From Aciduricibacillus chroicocephali (lineage in GTDB: Bacteria; Bacillota; Bacilli; Bacillales; Amphibacillaceae): 64,000 nucleotides of DNA. The position numbers and the translations under genes were made by a program. The stretch is taken from the NCBI RefSeq assembly GCF_030762805.1, contig NZ_CP129113.1, positions 510,001-574,000 on the forward strand, written 5' to 3'. Positions 19,476 through 28,044 of the stretch are shown in pieces. Every line of letters starts with the position of its first letter. Positions within the stretch are counted from its first letter, which is position 1. The notes beneath the pieces are model-generated. The model made no database searches. It was not told the DNA's origin and saw nothing but the letters and a program-made list of their open reading frames with translations.

Positions 19476-20450
19476 ATGAGAAAAATACTTGCAACAGCAT
19501 TGGCTCCGCTACTTTTAGTAGGGTGCAGTACGGGGACATACGAAAAGATGATGGAGCAAGGAGAGACAGCCTTGCAAAACGGAAAGTATGAAAAAGCGCT
19601 TGCTTCTTTTGAACTGGCAAGAGACGAAAAGCCAAAAGATGAGAAGGCTAAAACATATACAGATAATCTAACTGAATTCATTGATATTCAAAAGCTTCAA
19701 GATGAAGGAGAATTCGCGAAGGCTCAAGAAAAGGCAGATTTACTGCTGAAAGAAGATTTGCCTGCGGATCTTAAGAAAGATTTACAGGACCTTGAAAAGC
19801 AGTCTAAAGATGCAAAAGTAGCGGTTGAAGGTGTTGAAAGCCGTCTCGATTCGATAAAACGTCTTGTAGATAAAGAGGAAACTGACAAGGCAGAAAAGGG
19901 ACTGGATAAGCTCAAGCAATCGGCTGAGTGGAAAGATTATGGCAGTCACTTTGATAAGCAGCTTGCGAGTATTGAAGAAAGTCTAGAAGCCGCTAAAGAT
20001 GGTAAACAGCGTGCAGCGAAAGAAGAGCAGGATCGTGTTGCGGAGACAACGAAACAACAGCAACAGGTAGCTGCCGCACAAAAGAGCGAGAGTTCGGCTA
20101 AAACAAGCACATACTATTATCAGAGATTGGCAGCATTAGATGATGAAACTTCAAATATGGAGTACCATGATAATAATGGCGGATCGCTAGAAGTCCCGAA
20201 AGAAGTTTACCGGAGATGGGATGCCGCTTTAAATGAAATTTATGGTGAGCTAGAGAAGCAACTGCCTGCAGGCGAAATGGAAACACTTCGGCAGAGACAG
20301 AGGAATTGGATTAATGAACGAGATGCTCAAGCTGAACAAGCGGCGGCAAATGTCGAAGACGAATATTTTGCTCCTTCTCAGCGCTTGTATACTTTAAAAG
20401 AGGCAACTAAAGAACGCTGTTATGAATTGGTAAACTTATATATGAGATAA
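19476..20450 (+). CDS. Lipoprotein with TPR-like region and LprI-type domain
   Basis: A signal peptide with the lipobox LLLVGC (Cys17) predicts a membrane-anchored lipoprotein on the cell surface. Residues about 25-100 (GETALQNGKYEKALASFELA and following) resemble a tetratricopeptide hairpin. A long charged, Lys/Glu-rich coiled-coil-like stretch follows, then a Gln/Ala/Ser-rich linker. The C-terminal 110 residues (RWDAALNEIYGELEKQL, RQRQRNWINERDAQ, ERCYELVNLY) match the DUF1311/LprI-type domain, best known from lysozyme-inhibitor LprI proteins. A role in protecting or sensing the cell wall is possible but unproven. It stands alone, with its own promoter. Confidence 0.8.
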   Translation: MRKILATALAPLLLVGCSTGTYEKMMEQGETALQNGKYEKALASFELARDEKPKDEKAKTYTDNLTEFIDIQKLQDEGEFAKAQEKADLLLKEDLPADLKKDLQDLEKQSKDAKVAVEGVESRLDSIKRLVDKEETDKAEKGLDKLKQSAEWKDYGSHFDKQLASIEESLEAAKDGKQRAAKEEQDRVAETTKQQQQVAAAQKSESSAKTSTYYYQRLAALDDETSNMEYHDNNGGSLEVPKEVYRRWDAALNEIYGELEKQLPAGEMETLRQRQRNWINERDAQAEQAAANVEDEYFAPSQRLYTLKEATKERCYELVNLYMR

Positions 20451-20644
20451 TTAGAAAGGCTGTAACTGGGAGAGGGTACATATCTTAATTTCAGCTATTT
20501 AATTTTCCTGTTTAAATCTTTATTACTAGCTCATAGTAAGTAGATCAAGTACAATTCGGTTTCTTATCGTGCTATTTATCCACATTCATGTTATAATAGC
20601 TATAATGCTTATCGGATGAATATGAAATAACTTACAGATGAAAT

Positions 20645-20836
20645 ATATATATTTGGCGTTCTTGCTTTTTAGTTAAGAACTTACTCACACTGGATCGACT
20701 TCGGAGTCGTAAGGATGCATGAGAGGTAGGGCATGCGTCGTTTAGGTTTATAGAGGAATACTACCGCGGCAATTCATTTAAGTTAAATTGATAAATTCGT
20801 GAAGTAAATCAGGGCGCCTTTTTAGGTGCCTTTTAT
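20645..20836 (+). ncRNA. Candidate structured RNA ending in a terminator
   Basis: Four consecutive hairpins can be drawn by eye: GTTCTT/AAGAAC, CGACT-TCGG-AGTCG, GATGCATG with CATGCGTC around an AGAGGTAGGG loop, and a final GGCGCC/GGTGCC terminator. Two TATAAT boxes lie upstream at 20592 and 20601, though without convincing -35 boxes. No open frame of interest is present. It could be a small RNA or a terminating leader for pncB. It contains ACTACCGCGG, reminiscent of a T-box, but not the full T-box consensus. The gap before it (20451-20644) shows nothing else. Confidence 0.4.
20811..20836 (+). terminator. Intrinsic terminator upstream of pncB
   Basis: GGCGCC and GGTGCC pair around TTTTTA and are followed by TTTTATTAT. 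It lies nearly 200 bases before pncB, in the same direction, and no gene ends here. It must therefore stop an untranslated transcript or a leader RNA. Confidence 0.65.
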
Positions 20837-20886
20837 TATACCTTGAGTTTGTTATTCCAAGTTGTTTCATTCATTTATGCCGACAA

Positions 20887-20980
20887 ATTACCCGGTGACT
20901 GAAAATGAGAGACTTTAATATATCGGAATAAGAATGAGAAATAACGTGAACGGGTAATCTGAAATGAAGGACCCGCTTAA
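20887..20980 (+). promoter_or_regulatory. Possible switching RNA element in the pncB leader
   Basis: ATTACCCG at 20887-20894 is complementary to CGGGTAAT at 20951-20958. The same CGGGT can instead pair with ACCCG at 20971-20975. Two mutually exclusive helices of this kind are a common riboswitch design. The element starts about 145 bases upstream of the pncB start. I do not recognise it as one of the known NAD+ riboswitch classes. Confidence 0.35.
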
Positions 20981-21030
20981 CCAATAGGCTACATAATACA
21001 TATAAGGTAAGCACGCTGGGAGGAAGCACG

Positions 21031-22491
21031 TTGAATAAATACACTGACGATAGTTACGCACTACATACTGACTTATACCAAATCAATATGGCGGAGTCCT
21101 ATTGGGCTGACAATATTCACGATAAAAAGTCTGTATTCGAATTGTATTTCCGTAAACTGCCTTTTGGTAACGGCTACGCGGTATTTGCAGGCCTTGAGCG
21201 AGTCATCAATTTCCTCACGAACTTTCAATTTAGCGAGAGTGATTTGGAATATTTAAGTGATCTCGGGTATCAGAAGGATTACGTTGATTATTTGAAAACA
21301 ATCCGTTTTACAGGAACTGTCCGCGCTATGAAAGAAGGGGAAGTTGTATTCGGCAATGAGCCGCTCCTTCGTATCGAAGCGCCGCTTGCGGAAGCACAGC
21401 TTATAGAGACGGCTCTTCTGAATATCGTGAACTACCAGACACTCATTGCGACGAAGGCTTCTCGGATCATACAGGTTACAGGCGATGCACCTGTTATGGA
21501 ATTCGGAACAAGACGTGCGCATGAATTTGACGCTGCGTTATGGGGGACAAGAGCGGCTTATATAGGTGGTTTCATTGGGACAAGCAATGTTCGTGCTGGC
21601 AAGCGATTCGGTCTGCCGGTTGCAGGTACCCATGCTCACGCTTTCGTTCAAGCGTACCGTGATGACTATACTGCTTTCCGCAAGTATGCTGAGCGCCATA
21701 AGGATTGTGTTTTTCTCGTTGATACATATGACACGTTAAGATCAGGTGTGCCTGCAGCTATCAAGGTAGCCAAAGAGTTGGGCGATAAGATCAACTTTAT
21801 CGGAGTCCGCCTCGATAGTGGAGATCTAGCTTATCTTTCCAAAGAGGCAAGAAGATTATTGGATGAAGCAGGTTACACTGATGCGAAGATTTATGCTTCA
21901 AGTGACCTTGATGAATATACGATTATGAGCTTGAAGGCGCAAGGTGCGAAAATAGATGTTTGGGGTGTCGGTACAAAGGCAATTACCGCTTTTGAACAGC
22001 CAGCTCTTGGCGCCGTGTACAAAATGGTTTCCATTGAAGATGAAAATGGTGAAATGGCCGATACGATTAAAATCTCATCAAGTCCGGAAAAGGTGACAAC
22101 ACCTGGATTGAAGAATATTTATCGTATTATTAATAATGAAACGAAAAAGTCGGAAGGTGACTATATAACCCTGGCTCATGAGCAGCCTTGGAAGAAGGAC
22201 GAGCTCTATATGTTCCATCCGGTTCATACGTATCTTGCTAAGACGGTCAGCAATTTTACAGCGAAAGACTTGCATGTGAATATTTTCAATCAAGGAGAAC
22301 TCGTATATGATTGTCCGTCAGTCCAAGAGATTCAGTCTTATTTGAAGCAGCAGCTGGAACTTCTATGGGATGAGTACAAGCGTTCATTAAACCCGGCAGA
22401 TTATCCGGTTGATTTAAGTAGAGTATGCTGGGAAAATAAGATGAAAAACATTGATAAAACAAAGAAGCATATACAGAAGTATGAACGCTAA
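21031..22491 (+). CDS. pncB: Nicotinate phosphoribosyltransferase
   Basis: PncB joins nicotinate to PRPP with ATP use, giving nicotinate mononucleotide in the NAD salvage (Preiss-Handler) pathway. The sequence is close to B. subtilis YueK: ALHTDLYQINMAESYW at the start, MEFGTRRAHEFDAALWG, GTHAHAFVQAYRD with the family's catalytic histidine region, RLDSGDLAYLS and WGVGTKAIT. The start is TTG, set by a GGGAGG site about seven bases upstream, and the length of 486 residues is normal. It is a single-gene unit with a long, structured untranslated leader and its own terminator, which it shares with the convergent hydantoinase gene. Confidence 0.95.
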   Translation: MNKYTDDSYALHTDLYQINMAESYWADNIHDKKSVFELYFRKLPFGNGYAVFAGLERVINFLTNFQFSESDLEYLSDLGYQKDYVDYLKTIRFTGTVRAMKEGEVVFGNEPLLRIEAPLAEAQLIETALLNIVNYQTLIATKASRIIQVTGDAPVMEFGTRRAHEFDAALWGTRAAYIGGFIGTSNVRAGKRFGLPVAGTHAHAFVQAYRDDYTAFRKYAERHKDCVFLVDTYDTLRSGVPAAIKVAKELGDKINFIGVRLDSGDLAYLSKEARRLLDEAGYTDAKIYASSDLDEYTIMSLKAQGAKIDVWGVGTKAITAFEQPALGAVYKMVSIEDENGEMADTIKISSSPEKVTTPGLKNIYRIINNETKKSEGDYITLAHEQPWKKDELYMFHPVHTYLAKTVSNFTAKDLHVNIFNQGELVYDCPSVQEIQSYLKQQLELLWDEYKRSLNPADYPVDLSRVCWENKMKNIDKTKKHIQKYER

Positions 22492-22517
22492 TAAATTGCA
22501 TTTGAACATTCTTAAGC

Positions 22518-22557
22518 AAAACAAAAGAGAGCAGGGATTCCCTGCTCTCTTTTGTTT
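22518..22557. terminator. Bidirectional terminator between pncB and hydantoinase genes
   Basis: AAACAAAAGAGAGCAGGGA is followed almost immediately by its perfect reverse complement, giving A and T tracts on both sides. It can stop both convergent units. Confidence 0.95.
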
Positions 22558-24124
22558 ATACCTCAATTGCCAAATCCCCAGCTGCTTTTATTTTTACTCT
22601 TGTCGCATTACCTGGAAGATAGGCGAGGGGTACACTTTCTAGTTCGACAATCTCAACCGTTTCACGGTCAGCACCGGCTTTGATTGTTTCTGAAATGGCG
22701 AGATCTTTTGCTTGTTTTAATATTTCTTCTCTGTTTTCCTTGCTGATGGAATAGATTTTTTCAATTTCACCACTGATTTGTGAAATCGCTGACCCGATTG
22801 CATTCGCGACTCCACCGTTTGCTGGATGGTGGACCTCGGATGCGCCTTTAATTTCATTCGGGAACAGTACACTTCCGCCACCAACGAAAACGACTGGCGT
22901 ATCAGCAGCACTTGTCTTTACTTTATCGATTGTTTCTTCAATCATCTCCACCATACGCTCATAAATCCTGGTCAAGAGTTCCTTGTCCAGATGAGCCACA
23001 AGTTCAGGATTTCCCAGATTAACAATATCGAGACCGACGGCTACATCTGTAGTGGTTAGTGTGGACCCACCGAAAACAAGTCCTTCTTCAAGAAGGCGGT
23101 ATCCAACACTGTCAGGCCCAATTTTAAATGTATTGTCCTCTGCGAGATGGATAACCGTGCCGCCACCTAATCCGATTGAGTTGATATCAGGCATACGGAA
23201 GTTGGTGCGGACGCCTCCTAATTCAACAGCAATGGAAGACTGGCGAGGGAAGCCGTTTACCAATACGCCAACATCGGATGTTGTTCCACCGACATCAACG
23301 ATGATGGCGTCTTTGTTGTTAGCCAAGAAGGAAGCACCGCGCAAACTATTTGTCGGGCCGCATGCGACTGTCAGAATAGGGTATTTCAGAGTATATTCTT
23401 TGGACATCAATGTGCCGTCGTTCTGACAGAAAAAGACTTTAGCATCAATTCCATTATACTGCAGAGCCTTTTCAAAACCTTCTGCTGTTATTTTGGCTAC
23501 ATTGATGATGGAAGCATTCAGGATTGTCGCATTTTCTCTTTCCGATAAACCAATGCTGCCAACTTCACTGGATAGGGAGATTGAAATTTCTCCCCCCAAC
23601 ACTTCACGCAGAATTTCAGCCGCTCTTGTTTCATGTGATTGGTTGACGGGAGAGAAGATAGATGTAACTGCTACTGAATCAATTTTACCTTTGATTTCAT
23701 TTGCGATGGAGCGGATTTTATCTTCATTTAATGCGTTAATTTCATCTCCGTTGAATTCATGGCCGCCTTCTACAATATAGGAGTGGCCACCAAGAATCCC
23801 TCGCAGGTCATCGGGTACACCGACGAGCGGTTTGATAGATGTTCCGGCTGGGGCGCCGATCCGGATAATTGCGATGCTGTTCAATTTCTTTCTTTCAACG
23901 ATAGCGTTCGTACACTGAGTTGTGCCAAGCATAGCAAACTCGATATTTTTTACATCCACTTTTGCTTCTTCAATCAAACGATTGATTGTATTATAAATTC
24001 CTGACTCTACGTCTTCTGTTGTCGGTGTCTTTAAGGAATGAATAACTTGCATATTCCGGTCAAGAAGGACTCCATCTGTATTTGTTCCGCCTACATCAAT
24101 ACCCAAGCGATACTTCATCATCAT
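22556..24124 (-). CDS. Hydantoinase/oxoprolinase-family ATPase
   Basis: HyuA-type enzymes use ATP to open cyclic amides such as hydantoins or 5-oxoproline. The N-terminal domain shows GIDVGGTNTDGVLLD, the ASKHA phosphate loop, and LGTTQCTNAIVERK; the central part has IVDVGGTTSDVGVL and GGGTVIHL, and the C-terminal part VVFVGGGSVLFP. The length is 522 residues, about that of the short stand-alone A subunits. Three ATG codons occur in a row; the first overlaps the stop of the upstream DUF917 gene and GAGG lies just before. It is the last gene of the TetR-controlled operon. The exact substrate is unknown; (thio)hydantoin is suggested by its neighbours. Confidence 0.86.
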   Translation of the reverse strand: MMMKYRLGIDVGGTNTDGVLLDRNMQVIHSLKTPTTEDVESGIYNTINRLIEEAKVDVKNIEFAMLGTTQCTNAIVERKKLNSIAIIRIGAPAGTSIKPLVGVPDDLRGILGGHSYIVEGGHEFNGDEINALNEDKIRSIANEIKGKIDSVAVTSIFSPVNQSHETRAAEILREVLGGEISISLSSEVGSIGLSERENATILNASIINVAKITAEGFEKALQYNGIDAKVFFCQNDGTLMSKEYTLKYPILTVACGPTNSLRGASFLANNKDAIIVDVGGTTSDVGVLVNGFPRQSSIAVELGGVRTNFRMPDINSIGLGGGTVIHLAEDNTFKIGPDSVGYRLLEEGLVFGGSTLTTTDVAVGLDIVNLGNPELVAHLDKELLTRIYERMVEMIEETIDKVKTSAADTPVVFVGGGSVLFPNEIKGASEVHHPANGGVANAIGSAISQISGEIEKIYSISKENREEILKQAKDLAISETIKAGADRETVEIVELESVPLAYLPGNATRVKIKAAGDLAIEV

Positions 24125-25212
24125 TTTCCTCGCTTTCCGTTCAATTGTTCCACAGGTATGAAATCAGTGTCATAGCCGAAATATCTTGGGCCGGCAACTT
24201 CAATACCTCTTTTTGTCCGCCACTGTTCATCCGCGGGAATCCCGATTACGGTTGTACGTGAGCCATATCTCAGGCCTTCTGTCGTGAAAGGAAGTGCCGT
24301 TTCGGTATCAAGTGCACAAATCAGATCGGGTGTTGTGCAGAGGATTTCATTGTCTGTTTTTGCGATGAGGTTTTCATTCTGGAATTCCAGATAGCATGTC
24401 TCGCCTTTATTGGAACCCAAGCCTTCAATCTTTGCCATGCCACGCACAAATCCACCATCAGTCTTTCGTTCAATGTCTGTGACTTTTCCGGTAAATAGCT
24501 TAAATCCACCAAGGAGGCCCAAAATTGCATCAATTGCGTTTCGTTTATTATTCTTTGCTTCTCGGATTGTGCGGCCGATATTTTCTTCAAGCGTTAGAGA
24601 ATAATAGATGCATGATTGTTTGACTTGTTTACCGTTCATTGGATAGATTGCATTCATGGCAGAGCCGCCCATGACCATTGTAGCAGCGCGGGCTATTTTC
24701 TCTGCCCACTTCCCGTCTATTGTGTTCAATACCAGGCTATTGCCTTTTTCATCAGCGAGTACCATTGGTGTCGTGCTCACATCATTCAAATAGAAAGTGA
24801 CCATCTGCAATTCGGGAAAAGCTCGTCCCATGCCATCCGCATCAACGACAGGCAACCCGGTTGTCGCAGCCAAGGCCAAAGGCAGCAGGGAGTTTACACC
24901 GCCTGCTTCAATAGGCATCGTCGCTTTGATTTTTTTATTCAGTACTTTTTCCAATGAGGTGAAAGCTTGCAAAGCTTCATCGCCACTTGGTAATTTCTCG
25001 ACTAATACTGTTGGTGCGCCCATCATTGCACAAGGAACAATCAGGTCGTCATCATCAATTTCATTAACGTCAAGCAGCTTCACAGGTCCGTGTTCTTCAA
25101 TAGCTTGGAGGGCCATCATTTTTCCGACGAATGGATCTCCGCCACCCCCGGTACCCAATAGAGCTGCTCCAACCGCGATATCTTCAATTTCTTCTTTTCC
25201 GATTAATCTCAT
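24121..25212 (-). CDS. DUF917 protein (S-methyl-thiohydantoin desulfurase-like)
   Basis: DUF917 proteins occur next to hydantoinase genes; the Pfam family is now described after S-methyl-thiohydantoin desulfurase. The 363-residue protein starts MRLIGKEEIEDIAVGAALLG, continues with a TGGGGDPFVG glycine loop, and contains PIEAGGVNSLLPL and a VVDADGMGRAFPE motif likely to line the active site. It overlaps the genes on both sides by four bases (ATGA), so the three are translationally coupled. With the permease and the HyuA-like ATPase it suggests uptake and breakdown of a five-ring imide or its sulphur analogue. I infer this from context only. Confidence 0.82.
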   Translation of the reverse strand: MRLIGKEEIEDIAVGAALLGTGGGGDPFVGKMMALQAIEEHGPVKLLDVNEIDDDDLIVPCAMMGAPTVLVEKLPSGDEALQAFTSLEKVLNKKIKATMPIEAGGVNSLLPLALAATTGLPVVDADGMGRAFPELQMVTFYLNDVSTTPMVLADEKGNSLVLNTIDGKWAEKIARAATMVMGGSAMNAIYPMNGKQVKQSCIYYSLTLEENIGRTIREAKNNKRNAIDAILGLLGGFKLFTGKVTDIERKTDGGFVRGMAKIEGLGSNKGETCYLEFQNENLIAKTDNEILCTTPDLICALDTETALPFTTEGLRYGSRTTVIGIPADEQWRTKRGIEVAGPRYFGYDTDFIPVEQLNGKRGK

Positions 25213-26519
25213 GCTGCTTCCTCCTCGATAACTATTTTCTTATTGTTGGAAAGTCCGATAATGAGCTGGATTACAAAAGCTACGATGAAAGCATCGATAC
25301 CGGATGCTCCTGTGATGCTAAACAGTCCAAAACCAGTTGGGCTTGGGGTCGTCATGAAGGCGATAGCTGAAGCGATCACCCAATTGGCAATGCTTAGTAT
25401 TCTTACATTTGGCACATAGCGAATATTTGCTGCGTTATACACATCTCTTCTCATTAGGAAGTCTGCTGTGTAAATTCCGCCAATTGGAGGAATCAATACA
25501 CTCAATACATTCAAGAATGGGATGAAATGATCGTAGATACCCATGATTGCAAGAACTGTTCCGATCGTACCTGCAATGATCGTCAGGATGTATTTTGGTA
25601 CTGCTCTGAAAATTACTGAGAAACCTAAAGCAGAAGAATAGATATTTGTATTGTTTGTTGTCCATTGAGCGAATATCAATACAAGCATTCCACCAGTTCC
25701 CCAACCGATTCCAATCATGATAGCGACAACATCAACTTCACTTGTTGCTTTAGCGAGGACAGCTGCAATGATCAATACGATGCTGTAGCCGACAAAATAG
25801 CTGAGCAACGAGGAGATGGCCGCATCTTTAGCTGATTTTGCATATCTCGAAATATCAGGTCCGATGATTGCTCCGACTGCAAGAGATCCGATAACCGAAG
25901 AGATTCCCATGCCGATTGTTAGTGGGTTTGTAGAGAGTTGCATTGCATCCAATTGAGCGAATGTAAAACTTTTGCTTGTCATGTACACTGAACCGATTAA
26001 TAGAATTGCAAGCAAAGGTACTGCAAAAATGCTGAGTTTTTCAATAGCGCTGTAGCCGATACAAGCAGTCAGCGTCATAAGAATTCCACCGATGATCATA
26101 AGGACAGATGGTGAAACATTAAGCCCGAATACATCATTGATAACTTTGTTCAAGCTGGAACCAAACAGGTCCAACTGAACACCGAACCAACCGAATAACG
26201 AAATAGCGATAACTATTGAAACTGCCATTGCTCCATATCTTCCAAGTGCGAAAGAGGAGACCAACGCAGTGGATAAACCTGTTTTTGCACCGACAATGCA
26301 GCATAGGGCGCTTAGAAGAGAGAGGAGGAATGTACCGATTACAGAAACAATGATTGCATCTTTTAAATTCAGTCCACTGCCCAATGCGCCGCCAAGTGCT
26401 GTTGCGGACAAAGCTACAATACCTGCAATCCATACCATTGTCTGTTTTAGCCATCCCTGTCTTTTCTCATCAGGTACCGGCTCCAATTCATAGTCTTCTA
26501 TCAATTTTTCTTCATTCAT
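25209..26519 (-). CDS. NCS1-type cytosine/hydantoin permease (CodB-like)
   Basis: Nucleobase-cation-symport-1 carriers import cytosine, allantoin or hydantoins with H+ or Na+. About 12 hydrophobic segments are visible after a 30-residue acidic cytoplasmic N-terminus. CodB-like features include ALGGALGSGLNLKDAI, the LFGWFGVQLDLFG helix, GAIIGPDISRYAKS and QWTTNNTNIYSSALGFS. I chose the ATG with AGGAAG eight bases upstream, giving 436 residues; a GTG three codons earlier is possible. The gene overlaps the end of tetR and the start of DUF917. Its operon position makes a hydantoin-type substrate more likely than cytosine. Confidence 0.85.
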   Translation of the reverse strand: MNEEKLIEDYELEPVPDEKRQGWLKQTMVWIAGIVALSATALGGALGSGLNLKDAIIVSVIGTFLLSLLSALCCIVGAKTGLSTALVSSFALGRYGAMAVSIVIAISLFGWFGVQLDLFGSSLNKVINDVFGLNVSPSVLMIIGGILMTLTACIGYSAIEKLSIFAVPLLAILLIGSVYMTSKSFTFAQLDAMQLSTNPLTIGMGISSVIGSLAVGAIIGPDISRYAKSAKDAAISSLLSYFVGYSIVLIIAAVLAKATSEVDVVAIMIGIGWGTGGMLVLIFAQWTTNNTNIYSSALGFSVIFRAVPKYILTIIAGTIGTVLAIMGIYDHFIPFLNVLSVLIPPIGGIYTADFLMRRDVYNAANIRYVPNVRILSIANWVIASAIAFMTTPSPTGFGLFSITGASGIDAFIVAFVIQLIIGLSNNKKIVIEEEAA

Positions 26520-27108
26520 TTTTTTCACTTCCTAATGTCAGTTTTATATATTGGTCCATCAAATAAATTGCTTGTTGCAAGTTTTTTTGTATTTCTTCCT
26601 CTTCGTAGATGATGACGCCCCAGAAAAGGCCATTTCCAAGAAATATGAAGTAATCGATAGTTTTTTTCATTTCTTTCTGATCAAGGTGAGGATATCTTGC
26701 ACCCATGGCTTCCATTAATTGATCGACGAGCCATGTGTCATATGTATCCAGATAAGTGCGCACAGCTTCTTTAAGTTCAGGTATGGAAGAGTTTACTAGA
26801 AGCACATAAGCTTTCGTTTCTTCATGTTTAGAACTATGATAGTGCACCAGGTTGGCGAACAATTCTGAAAATATTACATGCAGTGGATCATTCTGATGAT
26901 TTTTGAACGTATTGCTCATAACAGAAAAGTGATGATCCAGAATAACTTTCATCGCTTCTATAATGAGCTGTTGTTTGTTCTCGAAGAAATAATAGATGGA
27001 AGCGGGCTTAATTCCGGCAGCTTCTGCTATTTTCCTCATGGAAGCACCTTGATATCCATGTTCCGCGAAATTATGAATTGCAGCTTCTATTAATTTATCT
27101 TTAGTCAT
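26512..27108 (-). CDS. TetR-family regulator of the hydantoin operon
   Basis: This 198-residue one-domain regulator has a TetR N-terminal helix-turn-helix at about residues 5-50 (GYQGASMRKIAEAAGIKPAS, then IYYFFENKQQL). The rest is a helical ligand-binding domain with a WGVIIYEEEE stretch near the end. It is the first gene of the operon and overlaps the permease, so it probably controls its own transcription. A near-perfect 20-base palindrome lies between its promoter and start. The inducer is unknown; the operon content suggests a hydantoin or a breakdown product. Confidence 0.9.
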   Translation of the reverse strand: MTKDKLIEAAIHNFAEHGYQGASMRKIAEAAGIKPASIYYFFENKQQLIIEAMKVILDHHFSVMSNTFKNHQNDPLHVIFSELFANLVHYHSSKHEETKAYVLLVNSSIPELKEAVRTYLDTYDTWLVDQLMEAMGARYPHLDQKEMKKTIDYFIFLGNGLFWGVIIYEEEEIQKNLQQAIYLMDQYIKLTLGSEKNE

Positions 27109-27122
27109 GTAATCCCCCTATA

Positions 27123-27144
27123 ACCTAACTAACGTTTGTTAGGT
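27123..27144. promoter_or_regulatory. Palindromic operator for the TetR regulator
   Basis: ACCTAACTAACG and its near mirror CGTTTGTTAGGT form a 22-base palindrome with only one mismatched pair. It lies downstream of the predicted -10 box and about 15 bases upstream of tetR, a typical autorepression position. Confidence 0.75.
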
Positions 27145-27174
27145 ATAATAACACTGATTTTTTTGTAACGTCAA
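27145..27174 (-). promoter_or_regulatory. Promoter of the tetR-permease-DUF917-hydantoinase operon
   Basis: On the reverse strand TTGACG and TATTAT are separated by 18 bases, directly next to the operator palindrome. The remaining gap to the promoter of ridA (27175-27460) shows no further gene or strong signal. Confidence 0.65.
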
Positions 27175-27462
27175 TATTTTTTAAAAATTTAACCAAGCAA
27201 TATAATTTGAAAAAATACTGTTATTTCCCTGATTAGGTAATTGGGCTATATGATTCTCACGTTCGAAGTGAAGAAAAAAATACATGAGAAAATGAAATGA
27301 AGCTGTCAGTTAACGAGATAACAAACCATTCGTTCCCTCCATGTATCGTTTTTTCTATGTGTCATTGCTAGAGCTTGTACGGTTATAAGCTTTACCAAGC
27401 ATGCTTCAACCAAGTGAAATGATGAGGGGAATTCTTATTGAAGACATCCAGGAGTGTTCTAT

Positions 27463-27491
27463 TTGAATATTTGATATACTGTACTTGATAT
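27463..27491 (+). promoter_or_regulatory. Possible ridA promoter
   Basis: TTGAAT and TGATAT are 17 bases apart, placing the transcript start just before the AAGGAGG ribosome site. An overlapping TTGATA/TAATAT pair is less suitable because it would start inside that site. Confidence 0.45.
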
Positions 27492-27513
27492 CTAATATAA
27501 GGAGGATAAGCAT

Positions 27514-27897
27514 ATGGCTAGAAAGGCATACGAAGCAAAAAGCGCAACAGCATCTGGACCGTATTCACATGCAATTGATGGTGGAGATTATATCTATTTT
27601 TCGGGGCAAACTGCGAAGAATACACCAACTGCTGAGGATATGACTGGTGACATCGCAGCACAGACGAAGCAATGCTTCAAAAACTTGTTTGAAGTATTGG
27701 AAGCAGCGAATCTTACACCTGATGATGTTCTTAAGGTAAATGTATATTTAACAGACATGGGTAATTTCGATGCGATGAATGAAGTATACAAAACATTCTT
27801 CAATGACCCATATCCGGCGAGAACTTGTATTGCTGTATTGGCTTTGCCTCTTGGAGCAGAAGTCGAAATTGAAATGGTTGCAAAAAGATCAAGCTAA
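27514..27897 (+). CDS. ridA: RidA-family enamine/imine deaminase
   Basis: RidA hydrolyses 2-aminoacrylate and related enamine/imine intermediates released by PLP-dependent dehydratases, preventing damage to other enzymes. The 127-residue protein has the canonical layout: SGPYSHAIDGGDYIYFSGQ near the start, and PYPARTCIAVLALPLGAEVEIE near the end, where the arginine of PARTC is the catalytic residue that contacts the substrate carboxylate. A strong AAGGAGG site precedes the ATG. It stands alone between two regulatory gaps. It could support either the hydantoin operon or ilvD-linked amino-acid metabolism, but it has its own promoter. Confidence 0.9.
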   Translation: MARKAYEAKSATASGPYSHAIDGGDYIYFSGQTAKNTPTAEDMTGDIAAQTKQCFKNLFEVLEAANLTPDDVLKVNVYLTDMGNFDAMNEVYKTFFNDPYPARTCIAVLALPLGAEVEIEMVAKRSS

Positions 27898-27983
27898 TCC
27901 ATGAAGGGCAGTTATTTTACCGCTTGGATTGTTTCGAAGTACATGCTTAATGAAGGGCTACAGTTTGATTAATATAGTTTTTT

Positions 27984-28044
27984 AAAAAAAGAAGTGCTGA
28001 CTCTTCCTCTTGGCTAAGAGTGATAGTTACCACTTCTTTTTTTT
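27984..28044 (+). terminator. Terminator after ridA
   Basis: AAAAAAAGAAGTG pairs with CACTTCTTTTTTTT, enclosing an inner ACTCTT/AAGAGT helix. The remaining gap up to the YfcC gene (28045-28240) shows no gene and no clear promoter. Confidence 0.85.

Noticed and set aside
20740-20800. T-box riboswitch before pncB
   Set aside because: Only ACTACCGCGG is present. The full T-box core (GGGTGGNACCGCG) and a convincing stem I with specifier loop are missing, and pncB is not an amino-acid gene.
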